Origin: Cyanobacteria bacterium SIG28
GTDB lineage: Bacteria > Cyanobacteriota > Vampirovibrionia > Gastranaerophilales > Gastranaerophilaceae
Assembly: GCA_015152525.1 (NCBI GenBank)
Contig: SUTU01000011.1
Span: 22,724 to 86,723, forward strand
Reading direction: 5' to 3'
DNA: 64,000 nt
The position numbers were made by a program, and so were the translations under genes. Every line of letters begins with the position of its first letter. The stretch's first letter is position 1. This document shows, piece after piece, positions 9,257 to 19,205 of the stretch. A model generated the notes under the pieces. The model worked only from the letters and a program-made list of their open reading frames with translations. It had not been told where the DNA came from and did not search any database.

Positions 9257-10212
9257 AAAAAGCGTTAATATTTTTTCTTTTAATAATTTCAAGTATGGCG
9301 GTTTTGGCTTCAGACTTGGTAATCGAATCTAAAACTCAAACTTTTTCAGATAAAGAAAAGAAAATAAAACTTGATGGCGGTGTTAAAGTTAAAATGGATA
9401 ATCTTACAATCGAAAGCCCTAAAGCCGATGTGTCAATTAGACGGAACAACAAGTTGGATACTGCAACTTTTTACGATAAACCTTATGCGTTTGAAGTTAA
9501 TTTGAATAAAAAAAGAGAAGTTAAAGCAAATATTTTACAAGTTTCTTTAATAAACAAAGTTGTTAGAGCAGAAGGTGATACTCAGTCAATAATATCAGAA
9601 GGTAACACTCCTATAGTTGTTATTAATGCTGATGAACAAGAATATGATACAAAAAGCAATGTAATGGTTGCAAACGGTTCTGTTGCAATTAAGTATAAAG
9701 ATATTGAGAGTTTTTCTGATAAAGCTGTTATTATTGCCGACACAAAAGGCGGTTTGAAAAAAATCGACTTAATAGGAAACGCTCGTGTTAAACAAGAAAA
9801 CAACAATTCCGAAGGTCATCACTTTATTTACAATCCTATTACAGAAGAAATGAGTGTTAGCGGAAACACAAAAACTATCGCCATAACAGACGACGGTAAG
9901 AAATTAACAATTCACGCTGATTATCAACAATACAACAAAAAACAAAACTCATATATCGGAAACGGACACGTTAAAATTTGGTTTGATGATTATTATGCTC
10001 AAGGTCCAAAAGTTTCTGTTTTTCCTGACTTAGAAACCGGTAAGCCAAACAAAGTTTATTTTGTAGGTCGTTCAAAAATTGTTCAAGAAGACAAGGATAT
10101 CATTGCGGATAAAATAAGACTAACTCTTGAGCCAAAGGATTTTGAGGCAGAAGGTAATGTTAGAACAATAATTCATAATATTGATACAAAAGAAGTTGAC
10201 GAGGAATTATAA
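9253..10212 (+). CDS. lptA: LptA/OstA-like periplasmic protein
   Basis: 319 residues with a signal peptide (cleavage near A-S, residue 20) and two or more OstA-type repeats (S-K-T-Q-T-F-S-D-K-E-K-K-I-K-L-D-G-G-V; A-D-E-Q-E-Y-D-T-K-S-N-V; A-D-Y-Q-Q-Y-N-K-K-Q-N-S-Y-I-G-N-G). LptA forms the periplasmic bridge for LPS. It is longer than the usual 180-200 residues, as is common in cyanobacterial-type OstA proteins. Preceded by GGAG Shine-Dalgarno within the lptC end; its stop overlaps the next start (TAATG). Confidence 0.72.
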   Translation: MKKALIFFLLIISSMAVLASDLVIESKTQTFSDKEKKIKLDGGVKVKMDNLTIESPKADVSIRRNNKLDTATFYDKPYAFEVNLNKKREVKANILQVSLINKVVRAEGDTQSIISEGNTPIVVINADEQEYDTKSNVMVANGSVAIKYKDIESFSDKAVIIADTKGGLKKIDLIGNARVKQENNNSEGHHFIYNPITEEMSVSGNTKTIAITDDGKKLTIHADYQQYNKKQNSYIGNGHVKIWFDDYYAQGPKVSVFPDLETGKPNKVYFVGRSKIVQEDKDIIADKIRLTLEPKDFEAEGNVRTIIHNIDTKEVDEEL

Positions 10213-10982
10213 TGTCAGAAAGAATTGATAAGGCTATGAGCCTTTTTAAAGAAAAAAAATACAAAGAATGTATTGATGCGTTTAGTTTAGTTTTAGAAAC
10301 CGAGCCTGATAATGCAGATGTATACAATAATATGGGGGTTGCATATTCCTGTATAGCAGATTTTGAGCATGCTGAAAACTGTTTAGTAAAAGCCTTAGAA
10401 CTTGACCCTCAATTAGCACAAGCTTACATAAATCTTTCTGATTTATATTATAAAGCAGGCGATATCGCTTCTGCTGTAGGAACTTTGCAAAAAGGCAGTT
10501 ATGAACTTCAAGACAATTTAACAATTGCACATCTACTGGCACGAGTTTATATCGACGATCAACGTTGGGAGGATGCTATTGAAGAATTAGATAGAGTTCT
10601 GGATGGTGAACCTGAAAATTATGATGCATATTATGATTTAGGACACGTACTTTTTGAACTGGGCGATTACGAAGGAGCAATTTCTAATTTTGAAACTGTT
10701 ACCCAATACAGAGAAGATAGCGAACTCTTGTTTTATTCACTTGCCCAAGCTTATGAATCAAACAACGAAATCGATAAAGCTATCTCTAATTATCTAAAAG
10801 CAATTGCTGTTAACGATAAATTTACTCTAGCTTACAAAAAAGTTGCAATTCTGTTTATGGCAAGAAATGATTTTGAAGATGCTTTAGAATACTTTGAAGA
10901 ATATACTAATTTTGATATTCCGGAAGAAGAAAAAGACAATATAGCTAAATTAATTGACAAAATTAAAATAAAAATCTCTTAA
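10212..10982 (+). CDS. Tetratricopeptide-repeat protein
   Basis: 256 residues with about six to seven TPR units (repeat core Y-x-x-x-G-x-x-x-x-x-x-x-A-x-x-x-F/Y-x-x-A). No signal peptide or membrane segment. It overlaps the lptA-like gene by one base (TAATG), so it is the third gene of an lptC-lptA-TPR operon and may act as a scaffold in envelope assembly, which is inference from position only. Confidence 0.72.
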   Translation: MSERIDKAMSLFKEKKYKECIDAFSLVLETEPDNADVYNNMGVAYSCIADFEHAENCLVKALELDPQLAQAYINLSDLYYKAGDIASAVGTLQKGSYELQDNLTIAHLLARVYIDDQRWEDAIEELDRVLDGEPENYDAYYDLGHVLFELGDYEGAISNFETVTQYREDSELLFYSLAQAYESNNEIDKAISNYLKAIAVNDKFTLAYKKVAILFMARNDFEDALEYFEEYTNFDIPEEEKDNIAKLIDKIKIKIS

Positions 10983-11053
10983 ATAATTTTTCTTTTTTAA
11001 GCACTTATTATTATGTTATAATATCAAGGTGGTGTTTAAGAAAGGAGAGTTAT

Positions 11054-12241
11054 ATGTGGCAAAAAGATATCAATATCAATGAAATTCGTGAAATCAGAAC
11101 CAGAACTTCTGTGTTTTTTGGTTGTGGTGCAATTAGCAAAATCAATGATATTGCTAAAGATTTAAAAAACAAAAGTCTGGATAAAATAATAGTTATGAGC
11201 GGTAAAAACGCTTATAAGTCAACCGGCGCTTGGGATGTTGTGGAAAAAGCTTTAAAAGAAAACAGCATCGAATACATTAACTACGACGGTGTTACACCTA
11301 ATCCAACTACAACTTCTGTTGATGAAGCTACTAAAATGGCTAGAGATTTTGGCGCAAAGGCTGTTATTGCAATCGGTGGCGGTTCTCCTATTGATGCAGG
11401 AAAATCGGTTGCAATCCTTTTAAAATACCCTGACAAAAACTGCAACGATTTATACGAATTTAAGTTTGAAGCAAAAGAAGCAGCGCCAATTGTTGCAATA
11501 AATCTAACACACGGCACAGGTACTGAAACAAATAGATTTGCAGTAGTTACAATTCCTGAAAAAGATTACAAACCTGCTATTGCTTATGACTGCATTTATC
11601 CTATGTATGCAATTGACGACCCTATTTTAATGACTAAATTATCACCAAAACAAACTCGTTTTGTTTCAATCGACGCTGTTAACCACGTTATAGAAGCTGC
11701 TACAACGAAAGTTACTTCACCATACGCAATCACACTAGCCAGAGAAGTTATAACTCTTGTAGCTGAATACTTGCCAAAAGCAATAGAAAACCCAGATGAT
11801 TTAGAAGCTCGCTATTTCTTAGCTTATGCAGCAATGATGGGTGGTGTTTGTTTTGATAACGGATTACTCCACTATACCCACGCACTTGAACATCCATTAA
11901 GTGCAGTTAAACACGATTTATCTCATGGGTTAGGTTTAGCAATCCTATTACCGGCAGTGGTTAGAAATATTTTTGATTCAAAAGCCGAAACTCTTAAATA
12001 TATTCTTGAGCCAATTGCAGGTAAAATTTCTTCTGCACAAGAAGCTGAAACAGCTGTTTATAGTTGGTTAAAATCAGTTGGTGTACCTTCTAAATTGAAA
12101 GATGAAGGTTTTACTGAAGCTGATGTACCAAAACTTGTTGAGCTTGCTTTCTCTACACCTTCATTAGCAGGATTATTATCAATCGCACCTACTGAAGCTA
12201 CTAAAGAAGCTGTTGCCCAAATATATTCTAATTCTTTATAG
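11054..12241 (+). CDS. Iron-containing alcohol dehydrogenase
   Basis: 395 residues of the group III metal-dependent alcohol dehydrogenase family. The NAD(P)-binding G-G-G-S-P-I-D-A-G-K is at 108-117, G-T-G-T-E near 154-158, and the metal ligands fall in S-I-D-A-V-N-H (Asp207, His211) and the His-rich block 276-291 ending in L-S-H-G. The family interconverts alcohols and aldehydes or ketones in fermentative metabolism. AAGGAG Shine-Dalgarno precedes the ATG, and an extended -10 (TGT-TATAAT, 11014-11022) lies about 30 nt upstream. Confidence 0.85.
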   Translation: MWQKDININEIREIRTRTSVFFGCGAISKINDIAKDLKNKSLDKIIVMSGKNAYKSTGAWDVVEKALKENSIEYINYDGVTPNPTTTSVDEATKMARDFGAKAVIAIGGGSPIDAGKSVAILLKYPDKNCNDLYEFKFEAKEAAPIVAINLTHGTGTETNRFAVVTIPEKDYKPAIAYDCIYPMYAIDDPILMTKLSPKQTRFVSIDAVNHVIEAATTKVTSPYAITLAREVITLVAEYLPKAIENPDDLEARYFLAYAAMMGGVCFDNGLLHYTHALEHPLSAVKHDLSHGLGLAILLPAVVRNIFDSKAETLKYILEPIAGKISSAQEAETAVYSWLKSVGVPSKLKDEGFTEADVPKLVELAFSTPSLAGLLSIAPTEATKEAVAQIYSNSL

Positions 12242-12264
12242 AATAAAAATTAATACAAATAATT

Positions 12265-12300
12265 AAAGCCCTAAAACTGTTAATTTAGTTTAGGGCTTTT
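12265..12300. terminator. Bidirectional terminator between convergent genes
   Basis: Arm AAAGCCCTAAAACT pairs with AGTTTAGGGCTTT, with A-rich and T-rich flanks on the two sides. It serves the alcohol dehydrogenase gene on the plus strand and probably the glycosyltransferase gene on the minus strand. Confidence 0.8.
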
Positions 12301-12323
12301 AATTTTATGTCTTAAGTTTATTT

Positions 12324-13265
12324 TTAATCTTTTAATTCCATTTTCTTAATTCGAATTTGGATATCTTCCAAAAGTTTTCTATTTATAGACATCAAATCAC
12401 CAATAACAGCAACAATACTTAATTGCACTGAAGTAACCAAAAATAATGATGCAAATATAAGCGATTGAATATGCCCGTTTCCGTCAGAATTAAAATAGAA
12501 AAACAAAAACCGGCTTACAAGAATTAAACCGAGAATAAAAAACAATCCTGCAATAGATATAAAAAATCTAAACGGTCTATAAACAATAAACATCCTTATA
12601 ACGGTTTTCATCGATTTAAAAACATAGTCAAAAATATTTTTTACCAATTTTGACTCTCTTAGTTTATCATTGACATTAATAGGAACAGATTCTACTCGCA
12701 AACCTTTTGCACCTGCCTGAATTAGTGTTTCCATAGTATAAGTATAATTGTCAAACACGTTAATTTTTAAAGCTGCATCCCTTGAAAAAGCTCTAAAACC
12801 ACTTGGTGCATCTTGAACTTTCGTTGAAGAAAATAATCTCAAAACTGCAGAACCTGCTTTTTGCAATATTTTTTTCAAAGGTGAAAAAGATTTTATATTA
12901 AGTACATCACGAGCACCTATTACAATATCCGCATTTCCTTCTAATATTGGTTTAACTATGTTTTCAATATCTTTTGCACAATACTGATTATCAGCATCGG
13001 TATTTACAATTATATCAGCACCTCGTCTTAAACATTCTTGAATACCTGAACGAAAAGCATTTGCTAAACCTTTATTATGAGTTAATTCTAAAACACATGC
13101 ACCCCATTGTTTTGCCAGCATTGAAGATTTATCTGTTGAACCGTCATCTATTACCAAAACCTCTATAATATCAATTCCTTGTATCGATTTAGGAATATCA
13201 TTAAGGGTTGCAAGTATAGTTTTTTCCTCGTTATAACAAGGTATTTGTATTATTAATTTAACCAA
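12324..13265 (-). CDS. Family 2 glycosyltransferase, dolichol-phosphate-mannose synthase type
   Basis: 313 residues. GT-A domain with I-P-C-Y-N-E-E-K-T, V-I-D-D-G-S-T-D, the D-A-D nucleotide/metal motif and a P-S-G-F-R-A-F segment, followed by two C-terminal membrane helices (about 230-300). Architecture is that of DPM1/GtrB-like enzymes, which load a sugar onto a polyprenyl phosphate. A TTG start is used: an AAGGAG Shine-Dalgarno is 7 nt before it. Divergent from the GT-C-type gene at 13346, which could use the lipid-linked sugar. Confidence 0.82.
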   Translation of the reverse strand: MVKLIIQIPCYNEEKTILATLNDIPKSIQGIDIIEVLVIDDGSTDKSSMLAKQWGACVLELTHNKGLANAFRSGIQECLRRGADIIVNTDADNQYCAKDIENIVKPILEGNADIVIGARDVLNIKSFSPLKKILQKAGSAVLRLFSSTKVQDAPSGFRAFSRDAALKINVFDNYTYTMETLIQAGAKGLRVESVPINVNDKLRESKLVKNIFDYVFKSMKTVIRMFIVYRPFRFFISIAGLFFILGLILVSRFLFFYFNSDGNGHIQSLIFASLFLVTSVQLSIVAVIGDLMSINRKLLEDIQIRIKKMELKD

Positions 13266-13285
13266 TTTTACACTCCTTAAAACTT

Positions 13286-13314
13286 ATTGTACAATAGATA
13301 ACAAGAGGAAGCAA
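13286..13314 (-). promoter_or_regulatory. Sigma-70 promoter of the glycosyltransferase gene
   Basis: Reading leftwards, TTGCTT (13314-13309), 17-nt spacer, TACAAT (13291-13286). It lies 21 nt from the TTG start and upstream of its Shine-Dalgarno. Confidence 0.5.
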
Positions 13315-13345
13315 ATATACTTAAACAAGGAAGAGAGAGAATAGT

Positions 13346-14782
13346 TTGTTTATTTTTTTTATAACTATTTTAGGTTTAGCATTTAGGCTTATTAATATTG
13401 ATAAACCGGAAGGTTTGTGGAACGACGAGTATGTAAGTTGGTTTGTAGCTTCAATACCTTTTGGCGAAGGTTTCTGGCAAGAAATCCTAAAACAGTGTCA
13501 TATGCCTCTGTATTATTTATACCTAAAACCTTTTACCGGATTTAGTGATATTGTGCTTAGACTAACTTCCGTTCTGCCTTCAATTTTAGCCATTCCTGTT
13601 ATGTATCTTATAGGAAAAGAGTATTCAAAAAATATTGCTAAAATTTCAGCACTCGTTACTGCAGTCTTACCTTTTCTTGTTTATTACGCTCAAGAAGTTC
13701 GATTTTATTCTCTATTATTTTTATTTAGTGCAATATGCCTCCTATACACTATTAAACTGACTAAAGGTGAAAAAAAACTTTGCGGTTACTTAGTATCTGC
13801 CGGCTTAGTATTATCGACACACGTTTTAGGAATAATTTACGTATTTTTTACTGCTTGTTACATTTTTATAAAAAAAAGAGCGATTAATAAAAAAATTATA
13901 GTCGGGCTTTTATTAGGATTAATTATAATAATACCTCTTGGTATAAATATCTTAAAAATGCTTTCGTATTCTCAATGGTGGGGTAATTTTTCCTACACTA
14001 ACATTTTATTTTTGTTTAGTGATTTTTTATCACCAATTCTCACTAATAACATCAATGCACCAAGAACTTTTTTCTATAACCAAAACTTTATATTTAATCT
14101 GTTTTTAACAATACCGACACTTTTAGCAGTACTCGGAATAAGTTTCGGGATAAAAAAAGAAAAAGGACTTGCTTTACTTGTTCTTGGTGTTATTTTAATA
14201 ATGTCAATATTATCTTTTAACGGTATCATTGTTTTTATAACCAAATACTCAATGGAAATCTTGCCAATATTAATTTTGTTATTTGCAATAGGCGCTTCTG
14301 ATAAAAAATATATTTGGATAACTTACGTAACAATATTAATTTTATCTGCACTTTTTATATTTTATCCATCTTATCAAAAGCGTTCAGAAGGTCATAAACT
14401 TGTATGTGATATTATAAACAAACAAAATCCTGATAAAATAATCTACACATACTATGACGAAAACAGATTTAAAAAATATCTAAATCAAAATTATAAATCT
14501 CTTGATATCAGTAAAACTTATCGTTTTGAATATGTTAATTCTGTTTCAAAAATATTTGATAATGTTAATTCAGGCGAAAAAGTTTCGATAGTTTTTCTTG
14601 ATAGTGTAAGCTTTTTACCGGAAAATTATATTGAAAAAGCCAAAGAAAATAATGTACCTGAGATGTTTATTACTTTCTCTATAATAAGAAACTCTTTAAC
14701 TAACGAAATTAAAAAAAGAGGTACTGATATCAACATTGAACATAACGGTAGTTGGACCGTAATCACTGCAATATATAAATAA
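13346..14782 (+). CDS. GT-C membrane glycosyltransferase (ArnT/PMT-like)
   Basis: 478 residues with about ten predicted membrane helices and a C-terminal soluble part (from about 370). The first loop carries L-W-N-D-E-Y (Asp27-Glu28), the acidic pair typical of polyprenyl-phosphate-sugar-dependent GT39/ArnT-type enzymes, then H-x-P-L-Y-Y-L-Y-L-K. It would transfer a sugar in the periplasm to lipid or protein; the acceptor is unknown. TTG is the start, with GGAAGAG about 10 nt upstream. Likely partner: the divergent DPM1-like gene. Confidence 0.72.
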   Translation: MFIFFITILGLAFRLINIDKPEGLWNDEYVSWFVASIPFGEGFWQEILKQCHMPLYYLYLKPFTGFSDIVLRLTSVLPSILAIPVMYLIGKEYSKNIAKISALVTAVLPFLVYYAQEVRFYSLLFLFSAICLLYTIKLTKGEKKLCGYLVSAGLVLSTHVLGIIYVFFTACYIFIKKRAINKKIIVGLLLGLIIIIPLGINILKMLSYSQWWGNFSYTNILFLFSDFLSPILTNNINAPRTFFYNQNFIFNLFLTIPTLLAVLGISFGIKKEKGLALLVLGVILIMSILSFNGIIVFITKYSMEILPILILLFAIGASDKKYIWITYVTILILSALFIFYPSYQKRSEGHKLVCDIINKQNPDKIIYTYYDENRFKKYLNQNYKSLDISKTYRFEYVNSVSKIFDNVNSGEKVSIVFLDSVSFLPENYIEKAKENNVPEMFITFSIIRNSLTNEIKKRGTDINIEHNGSWTVITAIYK

Positions 14783-14848
14783 TTAAATCTCTATTATTGT
14801 ACATTTAAGATACTTTTTGCTAATATATAGTAAATAGGGGAGTATTCT

Positions 14849-17530
14849 ATGGCTGATAAAAAGACCTTGATATTGATAGACGGACACGCTTTAGCTTTTC
14901 GTCAATATTATGCATTGGAAAGAACTGCAATGAAAAATTCAGAAAACCAACCCACTTGGGCTGTTTACGGTTTTTTTAAAGCAATTTTTGATTTGCTTAC
15001 AAAAATCAAGCCGGATTTTATCGCCGTTGCTTTTGATGTCGGCAGACAAACTTTTCGTGTTGAAAAATATGAAGAATACAAAGCGAACAGGGAAGCCATG
15101 CCGGATACTCTCAGATGTCAAATAGGTACCATAGTAGAAGGACTGCAGGCTTTTGATATACCTATATACACAAAAGAAGGATATGAAGCCGATGATGTAA
15201 TCGGTACGATTTCTTGTATTGCAGCCAATAACGGGCATAACACCTTAATCCTAACAGGCGACCAAGACAGTTTTCAATTAATTGATAAAGAAGGTTGTGT
15301 AAAAGTTTTAATCCCTTCTAAAGGTGAACTGATTGAATATAACTGGGAAAAAGTTTATGAGAAACTTGGTGTATATCCTAATCAAGTAATTGACTATAAA
15401 GGGTTAAGAGGTGATACTTCTGATAATATCCCAGGTATAAGAGGTATTGGTGAAAAAACAGCGCAAAAACTATTAAATCGTTATCCTAATTTGGAAGAAC
15501 TTTTGGCTGATTGTGAAAACATTCCGGAAAAAGCTATCAAAGAAAAAATTTGCACACAAAAAGATGTTGCAATTTTATCAAAAGAACTGGCTACAATAAT
15601 CAGAGATGTTGATATTGATTTTGATATAGAAAAAGCTTCCGTTGCTCTGCCTCAAATAGAAAAAGTTTCAGCATTTTTGAGAAAAATGCAGTTTTACAGT
15701 TTTATTAAAAATATTGATAAAATTTTATCCTCATTTTCTAAAGAAGAAACGCCAAAAGGTGAAAATTTAAGCCTTTTCACTCAAGTTCAAAATCCTTCAG
15801 GAAACGTTGTTCAACAAAGCTTATTCACGCAAGCTATTAAAGAAACTGTAGATGATACAAGTTTTGAATACATAACTATTAATAAGGATAACTTGGAAGA
15901 GTCTTTAAATAATCTAAAATCTTCAAAAAGAATTGCCATAAGATATTTTTCTAAAGATGATAAAATTACACACGTTGGTATATGTAACGGGAAAAACTAC
16001 TATTTCTCAGAAAATTTTATTTCAGAACTGAAACCAATAATAGACTCAAAAGAAATTAGCAAAATACAATATGATGCAAAATCGGATTATCATTTGCTTG
16101 TTAATAACGGATTTAATCCTCAAGGTTTCGAATATGATGTTCTTTTGGCAAGTTATGTAAAAGATCCAAACCGTAAACACACACTTGATGCACAGGGATT
16201 AGATTTTCTTAATCATATAATTTCAAACACTGATAATCAGGAAATTCTTGTTTGCGACGAAGCTTACACTATCTACAATTTATATGATTATTGGAAAAAT
16301 AACCTAGAAAAAGCAGAACAAGAGCTACTTTGTAACATAGAAATTCCATTAACAGAGGTTCTTGCTAAAATGGAACACACCGGTGTTGCTATAGATACGG
16401 AATATTTAAACGAGTTATCCTCTTTTATGACAGAAAAATTGGCAGAACTCGAAGATTTAATTTACCAACTTGCCGGTGAAACTTTTAATATTAATTCACC
16501 AAAACAAGTTGCAGAAATTCTTTTTGATAAATTAGAATTAAAAACTAAAAAGAAAAAATCTCGTTCTACAAGTGCAGAAGTTTTAGAGGAACTGGCTGAA
16601 GAGTATGAGATTTGTGAATATATCCTTGAGCATAGAAAATTTTCTAAACTAAAATCTACTTATACAGATTCTTTACCTGCTCTGATTTCAAAAAGAGACG
16701 GTAGAATTCACACTACTTATAATCAAGCTTTGACAGTAACCGGCAGATTGTCATCTTCAAACCCTAATCTTCAAAACATTCCGATACGAACAGAAGAAGG
16801 AAACAAAATCAGAGCTGCTTTTTGCGCACAAGATTCTGAAAGTTTAATACTTTCTGCGGATTACTCGCAAATTGAATTAAGACTTTTAGCACATGTTTCA
16901 GGTGATACCCATTTAATAGAAGCATTTAGGTCAGGTGAAGATGTACACACAATTACTGCATCAAAAGTTTTTGGTGTTGATATTAATGAAGTTACTAAAG
17001 ATATGAGAAGAAAAGCTAAGGCTGTCAATTTCGGAATTGTTTACGGGCAATCAAAATATGGCTTGGCCAAAAACTTAGGAATTTCGAACTCGGAAGCACA
17101 AGAGTTTATTGACAAGTATTTTGACTCTTATCCTAAAGTAAAAAACTACATGGATGAAAAAAAAGAATTTGCAATAATAAACGGATACGTTGAAACTATT
17201 TTTGGTAGAAAAAGATATTTAGCAACAGAATTAGCCAGTCCAAATTTTCAAATCAGAGAGTTTGCTCAAAGAGCTGCTATAAATCAACCACTTCAAGGAA
17301 CAGCTGCTGATTTAATAAAAATGGCAATGATTGAAGTTGATAAAAAACTTACTGAAAAAAATCTAAAAACTAAGATGATTATGCAAGTTCATGACGAATT
17401 AGTCTTTGAAGTTCCAAATTCAGAACTCGAAGAAGTCAAAAAACTTGTTCTCGAAGCTATGGAACTTAATCAGCCACTAACCGTTCCGCTTGAAGTTGAC
17501 ATAAACTGCGGAAGCTCTTGGAAAGAATAA
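14849..17530 (+). CDS. polA: DNA polymerase I with degenerate proofreading domain
   Basis: 893 residues. The 5'-3' exonuclease domain (about 5-300; D-G-H-A-L-A-F-R, E-A-D-D-V-I-G, T-G-D-Q-D) is followed by a middle domain and the polymerase domain, with motif A D-Y-S-Q-I-E-L-R near 671, motif B R-R-K-A-K-A-V-N-F-G-I-V-Y-G near 720 and motif C V-H-D-E-L near 846-850. The middle domain reads R-I-A-I-R-Y-F where active enzymes have D-x-E, so proofreading is probably lost, as in several bacterial Pol I enzymes. AGGGGAG Shine-Dalgarno precedes the ATG. Confidence 0.93.
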   Translation: MADKKTLILIDGHALAFRQYYALERTAMKNSENQPTWAVYGFFKAIFDLLTKIKPDFIAVAFDVGRQTFRVEKYEEYKANREAMPDTLRCQIGTIVEGLQAFDIPIYTKEGYEADDVIGTISCIAANNGHNTLILTGDQDSFQLIDKEGCVKVLIPSKGELIEYNWEKVYEKLGVYPNQVIDYKGLRGDTSDNIPGIRGIGEKTAQKLLNRYPNLEELLADCENIPEKAIKEKICTQKDVAILSKELATIIRDVDIDFDIEKASVALPQIEKVSAFLRKMQFYSFIKNIDKILSSFSKEETPKGENLSLFTQVQNPSGNVVQQSLFTQAIKETVDDTSFEYITINKDNLEESLNNLKSSKRIAIRYFSKDDKITHVGICNGKNYYFSENFISELKPIIDSKEISKIQYDAKSDYHLLVNNGFNPQGFEYDVLLASYVKDPNRKHTLDAQGLDFLNHIISNTDNQEILVCDEAYTIYNLYDYWKNNLEKAEQELLCNIEIPLTEVLAKMEHTGVAIDTEYLNELSSFMTEKLAELEDLIYQLAGETFNINSPKQVAEILFDKLELKTKKKKSRSTSAEVLEELAEEYEICEYILEHRKFSKLKSTYTDSLPALISKRDGRIHTTYNQALTVTGRLSSSNPNLQNIPIRTEEGNKIRAAFCAQDSESLILSADYSQIELRLLAHVSGDTHLIEAFRSGEDVHTITASKVFGVDINEVTKDMRRKAKAVNFGIVYGQSKYGLAKNLGISNSEAQEFIDKYFDSYPKVKNYMDEKKEFAIINGYVETIFGRKRYLATELASPNFQIREFAQRAAINQPLQGTAADLIKMAMIEVDKKLTEKNLKTKMIMQVHDELVFEVPNSELEEVKKLVLEAMELNQPLTVPLEVDINCGSSWKE

Positions 17531-17533
17531 AAT

Positions 17534-18619
17534 TTATTTATCACTAAGAACTTCTTCGCAAATGTTAGTTTGAGGTTTATATTCATATTCTGATATAGAA
17601 ATATCTTTAATAATTTTTGAACGTTTTTTGCGATACAACATATCAATAAAAGCTTCTAGGCGTGTAATAAATCCGGCTTCACCTGTATGTTCATCAATAG
17701 TTAGAGATAACATCGGTTTTCCGGATTCTTTTGCTTTACGCATTATGCGTTCAATCATCAAAGAATCAGGACCGCAACCAAAAGCATTCAAGGTAATTAT
17801 TCCATCAATCTTATTATCTTTTAAATAATGACCTGCAGTTCCTGTCATTTCATGCTCATTCGCCCAATATTTACGTTGTCCTAAAGATGCAATACCTTCT
17901 GACATTTGTTCATCTGTCAATTGTAATGAAGTGTGAACACTTACATCCATTGCTTCAAGCTTATCAAAAATTTTCATACAAGCACGTTCATCATAAATAT
18001 TGTAGCCGTGAGAAACCAACGCAATATGTATCGGATGAGCTTTTGCATTTGCTTCTATCAAAATCTTGCCTTGCAAAGCGTTGGACAAAGCTTTTTTATA
18101 ACTTAAGCCAGCTCTCATCATTACCAAGAAATTGTTATAAACTTTCCATCCTTGCTTTGAAGCTTGTTTTATTTTATCTAAGTCTGTTATCCCAAACGGT
18201 GCCACAGTTTCTTGCAAAAATTCATACAAACCTTGTTTCTTTGCAGACTTATCAAGAGTTGCTTCTATAATATTAAAATCACCTTTTACAACATTTCTTA
18301 CCAAATCCGGCAAACCTCTGATTTTAGAACAATTGTAAATTTTCGGTGCAATTGATTGCAAAGACGGTACAAATATATTTTTAACACCTTTTTGGTTTAT
18401 TAAGTTTAAAATATGACCTAAATATATTTTTATAGGAAGACAAGTTTCAGTAACAACAAGTGCTGAACCTTCTGACATTGTTTGTTTTGTAGTCGGGTCA
18501 GACAAAATAATTTTAAACCCCAAAGCAGAAAAGAAGCCGTGCCAAAAAGGATAATTTCCATAATATGACATCCCTCTTGGAATTCCGATTACTAACTCTT
18601 GTAAATTTTCTGTCGCCAT
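17534..18619 (-). CDS. CoA-dehydratase-activase-related protein (DUF2229-like)
   Basis: 361 residues resembling the 2-hydroxyglutaryl-CoA dehydratase component/activase-associated family: I-G-I-P-R-G-M-S-Y-Y near 12-21, S-D-P-T-T-K, E-T-C-L-P-I-K-I-Y-L-G-H with a conserved Cys near 59, then N-A-F-G-C-G-P-D-S and S-L-T-I-D-E-H-T-G-E-A-G near 303-314. Such proteins bind an iron-sulphur cluster and act in anaerobic CoA-ester chemistry or as related reductases. The substrate is unknown. AAGGAAG Shine-Dalgarno before the ATG; divergent from ruvC. Confidence 0.65.
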   Translation of the reverse strand: MATENLQELVIGIPRGMSYYGNYPFWHGFFSALGFKIILSDPTTKQTMSEGSALVVTETCLPIKIYLGHILNLINQKGVKNIFVPSLQSIAPKIYNCSKIRGLPDLVRNVVKGDFNIIEATLDKSAKKQGLYEFLQETVAPFGITDLDKIKQASKQGWKVYNNFLVMMRAGLSYKKALSNALQGKILIEANAKAHPIHIALVSHGYNIYDERACMKIFDKLEAMDVSVHTSLQLTDEQMSEGIASLGQRKYWANEHEMTGTAGHYLKDNKIDGIITLNAFGCGPDSLMIERIMRKAKESGKPMLSLTIDEHTGEAGFITRLEAFIDMLYRKKRSKIIKDISISEYEYKPQTNICEEVLSDK

Positions 18620-18696
18620 TTTATACTTCCTTAAAATTTGTAAAATCAGTCTGCTTAACTATACTAACCCGAAAATAACGTTTTGTCATCATCGGA

Positions 18697-18725
18697 TTGA
18701 ACAAATGTAAACTTACTGTTATAAT
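18697..18725 (+). promoter_or_regulatory. Sigma-70 promoter of ruvC (leaderless geometry)
   Basis: TTGAAC (18697-18702), 17-nt spacer, TATAAT (18720-18725). The -10 box ends 6 nt before the ruvC ATG at 18732, so the start point would coincide with the start codon. No Shine-Dalgarno is present in the intervening T-run. Confidence 0.7.
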
Positions 18726-18731
18726 TTTTTT

Positions 18732-19205
18732 ATGAAAATTTTGGGAATAGATCCGGGTATGGCAATTGTTGGCTATGCACTGGTTGAAACAGAAAATGAA
18801 AATATAGAACTTTTAACATCAGGCTCAATACAGACTGATAAAAGTTTGAATGACTCTAAGCGATTATTAGAAATTTTTAATGATCTGTCAACAATTGTAG
18901 AAAAATACAAACCGGATTGTGCTTCTGTAGAACAATTATTCTTTTTCAAAAATCAAAAAACGATTATTCCCGTTGCAGAAGCTCGTGGCGTTATTTTAAC
19001 TGTTTTAGAAAAATATAATATACCAACATATAGCTATACGCCAATGGAAGTTAAGCAAGTCTTAACCGGTTACGGTCGTGCAGAAAAAAAAGAAGTTGAA
19101 CAAATGGTTAAACTAAGTTTGGGTGAAAATACTAAATTCCCAAAATTAGATGACACTGTTGATGCAATAGCTATCGCAATATGCCACACCAGAAGTGCGT
19201 TTTAG
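18732..19205 (+). CDS. ruvC: Holliday junction resolvase RuvC
   Basis: 157 residues, normal length. Catalytic carboxylates are visible: Asp7 in L-G-I-D-P-G, Glu67 in S-V-E-Q-L-F, Asp141 and Asp144 in D-D-T-V-D-A-I-A-I-A. It cleaves Holliday junctions with RuvAB during recombination repair. No ruvA or ruvB is adjacent. Its final 43 nt are repeated imperfectly 342 nt downstream (see findings). The start codon follows a -10 box directly. Confidence 0.93.
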   Translation: MKILGIDPGMAIVGYALVETENENIELLTSGSIQTDKSLNDSKRLLEIFNDLSTIVEKYKPDCASVEQLFFFKNQKTIIPVAEARGVILTVLEKYNIPTYSYTPMEVKQVLTGYGRAEKKEVEQMVKLSLGENTKFPKLDDTVDAIAIAICHTRSAF

